Shown here in pieces: positions 9,278 through 19,525 of a DNA stretch of 64,000 bases; position 1 is the stretch's first letter; each line of letters starts with the position of its first letter. Origin of the DNA: Neohoeflea coraliihabitans (GTDB lineage: Bacteria > Pseudomonadota > Alphaproteobacteria > Rhizobiales > Rhizobiaceae); assembly GCF_019334345.1 (NCBI RefSeq), contig NZ_JAHWQX010000005.1, positions 62,001-126,000 on the forward strand, written 5' to 3'. Made by a program: the position numbers and the translations under genes. The notes beneath the pieces were generated by a model. The model saw nothing but the letters and a program-made list of their open reading frames with translations. It was not told where the DNA came from and made no database searches.

Positions 9278-9997
9278 ATGTCAGAGGGCGCTGAAGTGCA
9301 AGCCAATGTGCTGGCCGATCCCCGCCTGATCGTCGCGCTCGATGTCCCCAGCACCGGCGATGCGGAAGCGCTTGTCGCAACGCTCGGTGATGCCGTCAGC
9401 TTCTACAAGATCGGCTATCAGCTTGCCTTTGCCGGCGGCCTCGATCTGGCACGGCGGCTCAAAGACGCCGGCAAGAATGTCTTTCTCGACATGAAGCTTC
9501 TCGATATCGACAACACCATGGCGAGGGCCGTCGACAGCGTCATCGATCTTGGCGTCGACATGCTGACGCTGCACGCCTACCCGAAGGCCATGCGCGCCGC
9601 CGTGGAGGCCGCCTCGGGTTCGGGCCTGTGTTTGCTGGGTGTCACCCTCCTGACCTCGATGGATGCCGCCGATCTGGCGGAAGCCGGGTATCATGACGAT
9701 CCGCGCGCCCTTGTCCTGCGCCGCGCTGAACAGGCGCGGCAGGCTGGTATGGGCGGAATTGTCTGCTCGGCCGAGGAGGCTGCGATGGTGCGACCGGTGC
9801 TGTCCGACGCAATGAAGCTCGTCACCCCCGGCATCCGCCCCGCCGGCGCCGCGCTCGGCGATCAGAAACGCGTCATGGCGCCTGCCCGGGCTCTCGCCGC
9901 CGGCGCCACGCATCTGGTCATTGGCAGGCCCATTTCGGCGGCGGCCGATCCGGCTGCGGCGGCCCGCGAGATCATTGCAGAAATGCGCAACTCCTGA
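9278..9997 (+). CDS. pyrF: Orotidine-5'-phosphate decarboxylase
   Basis: PyrF converts OMP to UMP in the last step of de novo pyrimidine synthesis. The ATG at 9278 has AGAAGGAG ten bases upstream, and the upstream in-frame codons are not conserved. Motifs include LIVALDVPS at the start of the barrel, the catalytic [10 protein letters not shown] (Asp-Lys-Asp) segment, [16 protein letters not shown] and the phosphate-binding HLVIGRPIS near the C-terminus. At 239 residues the length is normal. It is followed after 16 bp by the DUF1330 gene. Confidence 0.97.
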   Translation: MSEGAEVQANVLADPRLIVALDVPSTGDAEALVATLGDAVSFYKIGYQLAFAGGLDLARRLKDAGKNVFLDMKLLDIDNTMARAVDSVIDLGVDMLTLHAYPKAMRAAVEAASGSGLCLLGVTLLTSMDAADLAEAGYHDDPRALVLRRAEQARQAGMGGIVCSAEEAAMVRPVLSDAMKLVTPGIRPAGAALGDQKRVMAPARALAAGATHLVIGRPISAAADPAAAAREIIAEMRNS

Positions 9998-10013
9998 TCA
10001 AGAGGAACAAGGA

Positions 10014-10304
10014 ATGGCAAAGGGATACTGGATTGGCCGGATCGATGTTGACGATCCGGAAGGCTACAAGGACTACGTCGCGACCGCCAAGCCGGCCTAT
10101 GGCGAGTATGGCGCGGTGTTTCTGGTGCGCGGCGGCGACTATGAAGCTGTCGAGGGCACGGCGCGCGGCCGCAATGTCGTCGTCGAATTCCCCAGCTATG
10201 AAGCGGCTCTTGCCTGTTACAATTCGGAGACCTATCAAAAGGCGCGCGCCATCCGCCAAAAGCATGCCCGCGGCGAAATCATCATCGTCAAGGGCGCTGA
10301 TTGA
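10014..10304 (+). CDS. DUF1330 family protein
   Basis: This 96-residue protein has the dimeric alpha+beta-barrel fold of DUF1330: MAKGYWIGRIDVDDPEGYKD, a central FLVRGGDYEAVEG strand, VVVEFPSYEAALACYNSE, and a final RGEIIIVKGAD. The ATG at 10014 has AAGGA immediately upstream. The fold is shared with monooxygenase-like ABM domains, but the biochemical role of the family is unknown. It lies in a row with pyrF and the NDUFA9-like gene, as is common in Hyphomicrobiales, and is probably cotranscribed with them. Confidence 0.9.
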   Translation: MAKGYWIGRIDVDDPEGYKDYVATAKPAYGEYGAVFLVRGGDYEAVEGTARGRNVVVEFPSYEAALACYNSETYQKARAIRQKHARGEIIIVKGAD

Positions 10305-10375
10305 CAGCGGCGTTTGAAGGGCCGGTTGCGGAAACATCGGTCCCGGCTAGACGGGGCATAGGGGATGCAGACAGG

Positions 10376-11365
10376 ATGAAAGACATGCAAGATAGAAACC
10401 TGCCCAAGCTGGTCACCGTGTTTGGCGGATCCGGTTTTGTCGGCCGCCATGTTGTGCGCGCCCTTGCCCGTCGCGGCTACCGCATCCGCGTTGCCACGCG
10501 CCGCCCTGACCTGGCATTTCATCTGCAACCGCTCGGCAATGTCGGCCAGATCGCGCCGGTGCAGGCCAATTTGCGCTATCGCGACTCTGTTGATGCCGCG
10601 GTTGCCGGCGCCGATCATGTCGTCAATTGCGTCGGTATCTTGCACGAGACGGGCCGCAACACCTTTGACGCCGTGCAGGATTTCGGCGCCCGCGCCGTGG
10701 CTGAAGCGGCACGCGCCGCCGGCGCCGGCCTGACGCAGATTTCCGCCATCGGCGCCAATCCTGATGCTGCCTCGGATTACGCCAGGACCAAGGGTCGTGC
10801 CGAGCAGTCGGTACTCGACATCGTACCCTCGGCGATCATCTTGCGCCCATCGGTGATTTTTGGCCCGGAAGATGATTTCTTCAACCGTTTCGCCGAAATG
10901 GCACGCCTGTCACCGGTGCTGCCGCTGATCGGCGGCGGACACACCCGCTTTCAGCCCGTCTATGTCGGCGATGTCGCTGAAATGGTGGCGCGCAGCGTCG
11001 AGGGGCGGCTCAAGCCCGGCACGATTTACGAGCTCGGCGGCCCGGAAGCGATGACTTTCAGGCAGTGCCTGAAAGAGATGCTCTCGGTCATTCGCCGTGA
11101 TCGTCTTTTGGTGCCCCTGCCCTGGGGTCTGGCGTCGCTGATCGGAACCGTCGCCGGATTTGTTCCGTTCATCACCCCGCCAATCACTGCCGACCAGGTG
11201 GAAAATCTCAAGGTCGACAATGTTGTCTCGGAGGAAGCGATGGCTGAGGGTCGCACCCTTGAGGCCGAGGGCATCCGCCCCACGGCGATCGATGCCGTGC
11301 TGCCCTCCTATCTCGTTCGCTATCGCCCGCAGGGTCAGTATACCGATTCCGGCAAGGGCGCCTGA
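10376..11365 (+). CDS. NAD(P)-binding SDR protein, complex I NDUFA9 subunit family
   Basis: The 329-residue extended/atypical SDR starts with the Rossmann motif TVFGGSGFVGRHVVRALARR and contains ADHVVNCVGIL, TQISAIGANPDAASDYARTK and LRPSVIFGPEDDFFNRFAEM. These features are shared with the NDUFA9/39-kDa subunit of respiratory complex I and its alphaproteobacterial relatives. A role in complex I assembly or quinone biosynthesis is suggested for the family; the sequence does not decide. The start is assigned to the ATG at 10376, with 10385 as an alternative. The frame is open from a TTG that overlaps the DUF1330 stop. Confidence 0.85.
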   Translation: MKDMQDRNLPKLVTVFGGSGFVGRHVVRALARRGYRIRVATRRPDLAFHLQPLGNVGQIAPVQANLRYRDSVDAAVAGADHVVNCVGILHETGRNTFDAVQDFGARAVAEAARAAGAGLTQISAIGANPDAASDYARTKGRAEQSVLDIVPSAIILRPSVIFGPEDDFFNRFAEMARLSPVLPLIGGGHTRFQPVYVGDVAEMVARSVEGRLKPGTIYELGGPEAMTFRQCLKEMLSVIRRDRLLVPLPWGLASLIGTVAGFVPFITPPITADQVENLKVDNVVSEEAMAEGRTLEAEGIRPTAIDAVLPSYLVRYRPQGQYTDSGKGA

Positions 11366-11527
11366 TTCAACTTTCGAGCCGCACTGGGGAACGCTTGCCG
11401 TGTGCGGCCCAGCTGATCCCGCTCACCTTGACGTGAAGTCTGAAGAGGGCGCGGTTCGTCGCTGGCCGCTGATGGAGCTGCAGACCGCAGCTTCTCTACT
11501 CCTGCCCTGGCGGCGGCAGGGCAGCGG

Positions 11528-11854
11528 TCAGGCGCGTAGGTTTTCCGCCGCCGATGCTCTATCCATTCCGATCGTTGGAGCATCGCCTGGTTTTTCCCGG
11601 TGACGCGCCACCAGGCAATCAACAAAGGGTTGCAGCAGGTGATTCCGGCTTTTCTCGCTCCGGACGATCACCTCGTAGACGCTCTCGTAGCCAAGGCTCT
11701 CGCATAACAAAGGACGGATGCGGTTAGTGGCTTTCCATTGGCGGGCATAGTGTTCAGGAAGAAATGCCGTGTAGCGGCCGGAGCCGCAGTATAGATTGAA
11801 ACGGGAGGCAAAAAGAGGCCGATACCTCAACCCTTGGCAACGGATGCCCAGAGT
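11528..11854 (-). pseudogene. 3' remnant of a LysR-type transcriptional regulator
   Basis: Directly behind the acyltransferase stop codon and in the same frame, the minus strand reads GIRCQGLRYRPLFASRFNLY, then CGSGRYTAFLPEHYARQW, then SVYEVIVRSEKSRNHLLQPF and VDCLVARHREKPG. These blocks resemble the effector domain of LysR regulators (the LYCG strand, the GRYIGFLPEHYA segment and the closing helix). The helix-turn-helix and most of the effector domain are absent, and the LYCG and GRY blocks are joined directly, so roughly 70 residues seem to be missing internally. No plausible start exists other than a TTG at 11830. It looks like a decayed gene truncated at its 5' end by whatever placed the acyltransferase here. 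Confidence 0.55.
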
Positions 11855-12952
11855 TCAGGTGCGAAGGATGCGCCAAGGGCGCCGAGCGGCCCATTCCCCG
11901 AGAGTCTTCTCGAGCCATTTGCCGGTCGGCCGTTCGAGATGACGGGCCGAGAACATGGCGACAGCGATGGTCGCCAGCATTGGCAGCGGCAAATAGAGCC
12001 AGAAGACAACGGGGTCGGCGGCGCCCATGAGGCGCTTCCACACGAGTGAATAGGCAAACAGCTCGATGACCGGATGCCACAGATAGACACCGAACGACAC
12101 TGAGGCGACGGGCATCAACGGGTCGAGCCATCGGGTGGCGTTCGCGTCGCGGCGCTCTGAGAGCGCGGCGAGTGTGATGGCGACCCCGAACATTGCGAGA
12201 GTGAGATAGATGCCGGCCTCGGCAAACATGGCCCAGAAAGTAGCGGCAAGCATCGCCCAGGCAAGCCACTGAGCACCGGGCGGCACCCGCAGCTGGCGCG
12301 CGGCGCGACAGAGAATGACGCCAAAGAGGAAGTCGGCGGCGACACGGTAGGCCGCCCAATGTTTGGTGTAGTACCACAGGTCATATTTATCTTCGGCATG
12401 GCGATCGGCGTATTCCAGCCCGAGCAGCATCAATGCCAGCAGAAGGACGAGTCCCAGCTGGCGGCCGCGGCCTGCGACGAAAAGGATCAGCGGAAAAAGA
12501 AGATAGGCAAACCACTCGCCGGACAGTGACCAGGACACATAGTTGAAACTCAGCCCGTTGCTGCCGCCCCAGGCCTGCACCAAGAGCAGATTGGCCGGCA
12601 GGGCTGCAAGATCATAGCGATCCCCGGCCCCTTGCGAGTTCAGCACGCCGAAATGAACAAGCAGAGCGAAGGCAACGAAGACGGACAGGGTGAAGAGATG
12701 GAGGGGGTAAAGGCGGGCGAGCCGCTTGATCAGAAAACGCAGATAATTGCGCCCTGTGTTCTCCATGCTGCCGTAGCGGTCAAAGATCAGAAAGCCGGAC
12801 ATGATGAAGAACATGTCGAGGAGCGGCAGCATGTGCTCGAACCAGGTGACGATCGGGCGCGGTTCGGCGTGATAATGGCAAAAGTGGTACGCCATGACCA
12901 GAAGTGCCGCGAGCAGCCGCCACGTGCTGAACAAGCGATAGCTTTGCGGCAT
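11855..12952 (-). CDS. Acyltransferase 3 family membrane protein (OafA/YrhL-like)
   Basis: The 365-residue integral membrane protein belongs to the Acyl_transf_3 family, which transfers acyl groups (often acetyl) to surface polysaccharides or lipids. Landmarks are the N-terminal LLAALLVMAYHF with the conserved His, MFFIMSGFLIFDRYG, the basic IKRLARLYPLHLF loop, SWSLSGEWFAYLLFP and VSFGVYLWHPVIE. About ten hydrophobic segments are visible. The ATG at 12952 is favoured over the GTG at 12964; GGAG lies 11 bases before it. It sits between dnaK and the LysR remnant, a position normally occupied by dnaJ in relatives, so it probably arrived with a rearrangement. Its substrate is unknown. Confidence 0.88.
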   Translation of the reverse strand: MPQSYRLFSTWRLLAALLVMAYHFCHYHAEPRPIVTWFEHMLPLLDMFFIMSGFLIFDRYGSMENTGRNYLRFLIKRLARLYPLHLFTLSVFVAFALLVHFGVLNSQGAGDRYDLAALPANLLLVQAWGGSNGLSFNYVSWSLSGEWFAYLLFPLILFVAGRGRQLGLVLLLALMLLGLEYADRHAEDKYDLWYYTKHWAAYRVAADFLFGVILCRAARQLRVPPGAQWLAWAMLAATFWAMFAEAGIYLTLAMFGVAITLAALSERRDANATRWLDPLMPVASVSFGVYLWHPVIELFAYSLVWKRLMGAADPVVFWLYLPLPMLATIAVAMFSARHLERPTGKWLEKTLGEWAARRPWRILRT

Positions 12953-13056
12953 TCGACATCTCACTCCGCGCCAACGTTACACCCGGTGAGGGTGGCGCAG
13001 CGGAAGGCAACAGAGCGCTAAGCGAAAACTACAAATTTTAAGGGGTTATAAATGCA

Positions 13057-13080
13057 AAGGGCGCCCCGCAGGGCGCCCTT
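13057..13080 (-). terminator. Intrinsic terminator of dnaK
   Basis: A perfect 10-bp stem (AAGGGCGCCC, 13057-13066; GGGCGCCCTT, 13071-13080) with a four-base loop lies 29 bp after the dnaK stop. On the minus strand it is followed by TTTGCATTTAT, a reasonable U-rich tract. Confidence 0.8.
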
Positions 13081-13109
13081 ATCTTTAATAGCCGTGTCGC
13101 GGCAAACGA

Positions 13110-15044
<1,935 letters not shown>

Positions 15045-15212
15045 TCTCTTCTCCTTCAAGCGAGCTGCCGGGACCCGGTGGCGGCATTCCCGTCTGCAGC
15101 CCCTACTGAGACAAACATTCCATTCGGCGGACAGGGCCATCGTGAGTAAGGACCCGAACGCCAGTCAGCCCGACCCGCCACTGTCTCTTGGCGGCGCATC
15201 GGTGCGCTGCGG

Positions 15213-15244
15213 CGTATATAAGAACGCCTCTTCAGCTCTGCAAG
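15213..15244 (-). promoter_or_regulatory. Alphaproteobacterial sigma-32 (RpoH) heat-shock promoter of dnaK
   Basis: Read on the minus strand, CTTG (15244-15241) is followed by 18 bases and then CTTATATACG (15222-15213). This fits the alphaproteobacterial RpoH consensus CTTG-N17/18-CYTATNTNNG at every fixed position. Transcription would begin near 15206, giving a 5' UTR of about 160 bases before dnaK. It lies in the 304-bp gap between dnaK and the PBP gene, in which I see nothing else. Confidence 0.75.
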
Positions 15245-15348
15245 CGATGCCAGCGGTGTTTTTGCACGCTTCCAGCGCAGTTTCCAACAGCCGGCGTGCG
15301 CCGGGGTCAAAGGCATCGAAACGACGCAGAAACGGGCGCATCGCGGCT

Positions 15349-17511
15349 TCAATTGCCGAGAATGAGATCGAGCAAGGTGGTGCGTTGTCCGGCGCCGCCG
15401 GCAACCGCCGCGGGCGGCCGCGGATTGCCGCCCGACGCGGCAGGTGCGGTCGGGGGGGCGGGAAAACTGCTTTCGAGCTGGCGACCGGCGGCGACCCGGT
15501 TCTCCGACTGTCCGCTGGCGGGAAGCGGACGGTAATGCGGGAGTGGTGCCGGGTCCAGCCCGGCGTGCGCTGCTGCCATGAAGGCTTGCCAGGTTTCGGC
15601 CGGCAGGCTGCCGCCCGTGACATCCTTCATCGGCGTGCCATCGTCGTTGCCGAACCAAACGCCGGTGGCGAGGTTGGCGGTGTAGCCGACAAACAGGGCA
15701 TCGCGGTAGGAATTGGTGGTACCGGTCTTGCCGGCGGCCTGCCAGCCGGACAAGCGGGCGCGCTTGCCGGTCCCGTCCTCAATGACGCCGACCAGCATCT
15801 GGTTCATCATCGCTGTCACGTTCGGGGTCAGAACGCGCGGCGGGTTGGTGTAGCTGTTTTCGAACAGCACTTCACCGTCGAGCGAGCGAACGCGGCGAAT
15901 GACGTGCGGAGTGGCCTTGAAGCCGCCATTCATAAAGGGCGCATAGGCGGCGGTCAGTTCGGTCAGCGTCACTTCCGAGGTGCCGAGGGCGATCGACGCA
16001 TTGGCCTTGAGGTCGGATTCAATGCCCAGGCGATGCGCCGTCTTGACGACATTGCCCGGTCCGGCCTCCATCACCAGTTGCGCCGCGACAGTGTTGAGCG
16101 ACGTCTTCAATGCCGTGGCAAGCGTAACCTCGCCGCGGTATTTCTGATCGTAGTTTTCAGGTGTCCACTTGCCGATCTTCACCGGCGCATCGTAGCGCAC
16201 GGAATTCGGCGTGCGGCCGGCCTCGAGAGCGGCCGCGTAGACGAAAGGCTTGAATGCCGATCCGGGCTGTCGCTTGGCCAGGGCGGCACGATTGTACTGG
16301 CTGTCGGCGTAGTCGCGCCCGCCGATCATGGCGCGCACGGCACCGGTGCCATCGATCGCCACCAGCGCCCCTTCGGTGACATTGTGCTCGGGCCCGTTGG
16401 CCTTGAGGGCGGTCCGGATCTGATTTTCCGCGCTTTGCTGCAGATGCAGATCGATGGTGGTCTCGACGACAACATCATGACGCACCTCGCCGATCAGTTC
16501 GGGAAGCCTCTTCATGACAAGATCGGCGACGAAATTCTCCGAACCGGTCCAGTAACTCTTGGCACGCACCGGCGGCGCCGTCAGAGCGGTGGCCGTCTCG
16601 CGATCGCTGATGAAACCGGCGCGCTGCATCGCGGCGAGCACCACTTGGGCGCGCGCCTCGGCGGCTTGCGGATCGCGCGCCGGCGACAGACGCGACGGCG
16701 CCTTGAGCAGGCCGGCAAGAATGGCCGCTTCCGACAGGGTCACATCGGCGGCCGATTTGCCAAAATAACGCCGGGCAGCGGCGGCGACGCCATAGGCTCC
16801 GGATCCGAAGTAGACCCGGTTGAGATACATCTCGAGAATTTGGTCCTTGCTGAACTTGTGCTCCAGCCAGAACGCCAGGAGCACCTCCTGCACCTTGCGT
16901 TCGACGGTGCGCTCGGGTGACAGGAACAGGTTCTTGGCCAGTTGCTGGGACAGGGTTGAACCGCCTTGAACCGTCCGTCCCTTGACCAGATTTGTGACCA
17001 CGGCGCGGGTCAGGCCGATCGGATCCACGCCGAAATGCCAGTAAAAGCGGCGATCCTCGATGGCGATGACCGCTTCCGGGATATAGGGCGACATCCGGCT
17101 CAGGGGCAGTGCTTCACCGCCGGTGGCGCCGCGATTGGCCAGCAGTTTGTCCGACACCGAAACGATGCGGACATTGGGCGGTCGGTCCGGGATGGCCCAG
17201 GTCGAGGCGCTCGGCATACGGGCGCCGTAGTAGGTGATGACCGCTCCGATCGCGATCACGCCCCAGATCCCCAGGACAAAGGACCAATAGAATGCACGCC
17301 GCACAAGCGCGGTCATTCCCCGCCGACGCCGGGGGGAGGAGCGCTTGCGCCGGCCGGCGGAGCCGCGTGTCGCAGTACCGCCCTTGTTGCTTTTCACCGC
17401 GTCCCTGGAGGCGCCGGAGGGCTTGCGCCGCTTGCGTGAAGGCGCGGAGCCGCCGTCATCGTCCTCAAAAGAGGGTTCGATGCGGTCGTGTCCTGTTTTC
17501 TTGCGCGCCAT
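15349..17511 (-). CDS. mrcA: Class A penicillin-binding protein 1A (bifunctional glycosyltransferase/transpeptidase)
   Basis: The 720-residue protein makes and crosslinks peptidoglycan in the periplasm. A Lys/Arg-rich cytoplasmic tail (about residues 1-66) precedes a transmembrane helix near 74-95. The GT51 domain shows EDRRFYWHFGVDPIG with Glu152, GGSTLSQQLAKNL (183-195) and RKVQEVLLAFWLE. The transpeptidase domain has SxxK (S418-K421 in QPGSAFKPF), SLN (471-473) and KTGT (595-598). The low-complexity Pro/Ala/Gly C-terminus probably lies outside the fold. It is encoded between the M20 dipeptidase and dnaK on the same strand, an order I associate with rhizobia. The exact paralogue name (PBP1a versus PBP1c) is inferred. 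Confidence 0.93.
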   Translation of the reverse strand: MARKKTGHDRIEPSFEDDDGGSAPSRKRRKPSGASRDAVKSNKGGTATRGSAGRRKRSSPRRRRGMTALVRRAFYWSFVLGIWGVIAIGAVITYYGARMPSASTWAIPDRPPNVRIVSVSDKLLANRGATGGEALPLSRMSPYIPEAVIAIEDRRFYWHFGVDPIGLTRAVVTNLVKGRTVQGGSTLSQQLAKNLFLSPERTVERKVQEVLLAFWLEHKFSKDQILEMYLNRVYFGSGAYGVAAAARRYFGKSAADVTLSEAAILAGLLKAPSRLSPARDPQAAEARAQVVLAAMQRAGFISDRETATALTAPPVRAKSYWTGSENFVADLVMKRLPELIGEVRHDVVVETTIDLHLQQSAENQIRTALKANGPEHNVTEGALVAIDGTGAVRAMIGGRDYADSQYNRAALAKRQPGSAFKPFVYAAALEAGRTPNSVRYDAPVKIGKWTPENYDQKYRGEVTLATALKTSLNTVAAQLVMEAGPGNVVKTAHRLGIESDLKANASIALGTSEVTLTELTAAYAPFMNGGFKATPHVIRRVRSLDGEVLFENSYTNPPRVLTPNVTAMMNQMLVGVIEDGTGKRARLSGWQAAGKTGTTNSYRDALFVGYTANLATGVWFGNDDGTPMKDVTGGSLPAETWQAFMAAAHAGLDPAPLPHYRPLPASGQSENRVAAGRQLESSFPAPPTAPAASGGNPRPPAAVAGGAGQRTTLLDLILGN

Positions 17512-17634
17512 GGAGCCGGGAGGTATCCGTCAGATTGCTGGAATCACTGTCGATCCTAATGGTCCCACTTTAAGGCACGGTTAAGGAGATCTTTGCCCTG
17601 TGCGCGCTGCGCGTGCCGGCAGGCTGCGGCCGAG

Positions 17635-19059
17635 CTACCGCGCGGCAAGGGCGGCGATGATGCGCACCCAGGAGCGGATTCCGCGGTGAAAAGATGTCAG
17701 GCTGTATTTCTCGTTCGGGGAATGGATGCGGTCGTCAGCCAGTCCGAACCCAATCAGCAGCGACTCCATGCCAAGCAGCGACTGAAAATCGCCAACGACA
17801 GGGATCGAACCGCCCATGCCGATCATCACGGCCGGTTGCGGCCACTCCTCCGACAGGGCGGCGCGGGCGGTGCCAAGCATCGGCGAATCATAGGGCAGCT
17901 GAATGGCCCGTGATCCGCCGTGCGGGGAAAAGTGCACGCTGCAATCTGCAGGGACCCGCCGTTCGACATGCGAGCGGAACGCGGCGCGGATCGAATCGGG
18001 ATCCTGCTCGCCAACCAGCCGGAAGGACACTTTTGCCGAGGCCTTGGCAGCGATGACGGTCTTGAAGCCCTCGCCGGTGTAGCCGCCCTGGATGCCGTTC
18101 ACCTCGGCGGTCGGCCGCGCCCAGACCAGTTCGAGCACCGAGCGATCCTTTTCGCCTGCCGGATTGGCGAGACCCACATCGCCGAGAAAACCTTCTGCGG
18201 TGCGGCCCAGCGCATCCCACATCTCAAGAACTTCCGCCGGCGTGTCCTTGACGCCGTCATAGAAACCGTCAAGCGTGACCCGCCCGGTCTCATCGTGCAA
18301 ATCAGCAAGAATTCTGGACAGGATGTGAATCGGATTGGCGGCAGCGCCACCGAAATAGCCCGAATGCAGATCCCGGTCAGCCGCCGTAATGGTGATTTCC
18401 TCGCCGACCAGGCCGCGCAATCCGGTGGAGATTGCCGGGGTCTGGGCATCCCACATATTGGTGTCACAGACCAGGGCGCAGTCGGCTTTCAGCTCTTCGG
18501 CGTTGGCCGTGAGGAAAGGGATCAGCGAGGGAGAACCGGATTCCTCTTCGCCCTCGAACAGGATCGTCACCCGGCACGGCAATTTCCGCCCGGCGGTGCG
18601 ATAGGCCCGGCACGCCTCGACGAAGGTCATCAGCTGCCCCTTGTCATCAGCAGCACCCCGGCCGGTGATGATGCGGCTGCCATCCGGCGCTTCGGCCAGC
18701 TCCGGCTCGAAGGGCGGGGTCGTCCATTCTTCGAGCGGGTCGACCGGTTGCACGTCATAATGACCGTAAAACAGGACGTGCGGCGCGTCAGGTCCGGCTT
18801 CATGATTGTGTCCGACGACCATCGGATGTCCCGGCGTATCGCGCAGGCTGGCCTCGAAACCCAGGAAGGTCAGCTGTTCAACCAGCCAGGCGCCGGCCTG
18901 GCGGCACTCCTGCTTGAAAGCTGGATCGGTTGAAATGGACGGAATGCGCAGCAGTTCGAACAGGCGCGCAAGACTTTGTTCGATCTCCTCGTCGACCAGA
19001 GCAAGGACAGGCGCGACATCGCCGAGGTTCCCGGCGGGATTGGGGGTCGTTTCGGTCAT
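17635..19059 (-). CDS. M20 family dipeptidase (CNDP/DapE-like)
   Basis: The 474-residue zinc peptidase starts at the ATG at 19059, which has GGAGG upstream; the frame continues further 5' but that stretch is non-coding in character. Zinc and catalytic motifs are FYGHYDVQPVDPLEEW, TGRGAADDKGQ, EGEEESGSPSL, a Cys-Asp pair (LVCDTNMWD) and DRDLHSGYFGGAAANP in the lid domain. The final ligand region is DDRIHSPNEKYSL. This pattern is that of the M20 dipeptidase subfamily (CNDP/PepV-like) rather than ArgE. A cytoplasmic role in dipeptide breakdown is likely. The upstream 466-bp gap holds a candidate small RNA on the same strand. Confidence 0.9.
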   Translation of the reverse strand: MTETTPNPAGNLGDVAPVLALVDEEIEQSLARLFELLRIPSISTDPAFKQECRQAGAWLVEQLTFLGFEASLRDTPGHPMVVGHNHEAGPDAPHVLFYGHYDVQPVDPLEEWTTPPFEPELAEAPDGSRIITGRGAADDKGQLMTFVEACRAYRTAGRKLPCRVTILFEGEEESGSPSLIPFLTANAEELKADCALVCDTNMWDAQTPAISTGLRGLVGEEITITAADRDLHSGYFGGAAANPIHILSRILADLHDETGRVTLDGFYDGVKDTPAEVLEMWDALGRTAEGFLGDVGLANPAGEKDRSVLELVWARPTAEVNGIQGGYTGEGFKTVIAAKASAKVSFRLVGEQDPDSIRAAFRSHVERRVPADCSVHFSPHGGSRAIQLPYDSPMLGTARAALSEEWPQPAVMIGMGGSIPVVGDFQSLLGMESLLIGFGLADDRIHSPNEKYSLTSFHRGIRSWVRIIAALAAR

Positions 19060-19189
19060 GATGGGATGAACCTCCGGGTATGATGGCGCTCGATCTGCAA
19101 GCTGTGCCCGAGACATAAGCGACGCTGGCGCAAACGGCAATCCGGGAAGGGCCGCCTGCCGCAAAGGACCGCCCGTCGGCCGGCCCGCA

Positions 19190-19325
19190 AACGAAAACCG
19201 CCACAGCCGGAGGGGACGGGCTGTGGCGGCATTTCTCGGACAAGGACTAATAGGCGGGGGGCAAATCCTTGTCCGCGGGGATCGTCCGGTGCGGCGGGGG
19301 ACATGCCGCGATCCGGACCCGGCAA
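19190..19325 (-). ncRNA. Candidate trans-acting sRNA with three C-rich hairpin loops
   Basis: The minus strand can fold into three consecutive strong hairpins. The first pairs GTCCGG/CCGGAC plus GCGGC/GCCGC (19318-19284) with loop AUGUCCCCC. The second pairs GGACAAGGA/TCCTTGTCC (19274-19238) with a 19-base loop containing GCCCCCCGCC. The third pairs CCGCCACAGCC/GGCTGTGGCGG (19229-19198) with loop CGUCCCCUCC. It ends in TTTTCGTTT, as an intrinsic terminator should. Each loop carries a C-run complementary to Shine-Dalgarno sequences. No protein gene is read leftwards into this terminator, since the only gene to its right (polA) is on the other strand. The 5' end is approximate (19320-19345) and I could not place a promoter. 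From memory, rhizobial alpha-r sRNA families include one beside polA, but I cannot confirm identity. The remaining 200 bp up to polA (19326-19525) hold no other recognisable feature. Confidence 0.65.
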
Positions 19326-19525
19326 TCACTGCCGATAGTGAGGAATTGGGTTAGACATTGTGGCAATTCAAGGACGCAGGCGGCGGATATTCATTACAAC
19401 TTGGTAACGTCCGCGTGATTGTCCGGTTCTGGCATCGATGCCCGGGAAAAAAGCGCAGCGGTTTCTCAAGCCGTCTTTCGGAAAAGCGGATGGACCTTCG
19501 CAAAAGGGCGCGCTAAGCCTCTGGC

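Noticed and set aside
11502-11524. CTGCCCTG/CAGGGCAG hairpin as terminator of the NDUFA9-like gene
   Set aside because: It lies 137 bp past the stop, has only 8 bp, and is not followed by a T-run on either strand.
19326-19345. CACTAT as -10 box of the sRNA candidate
   Set aside because: No acceptable -35 element lies at 16-18 bp spacing, so no promoter is called.
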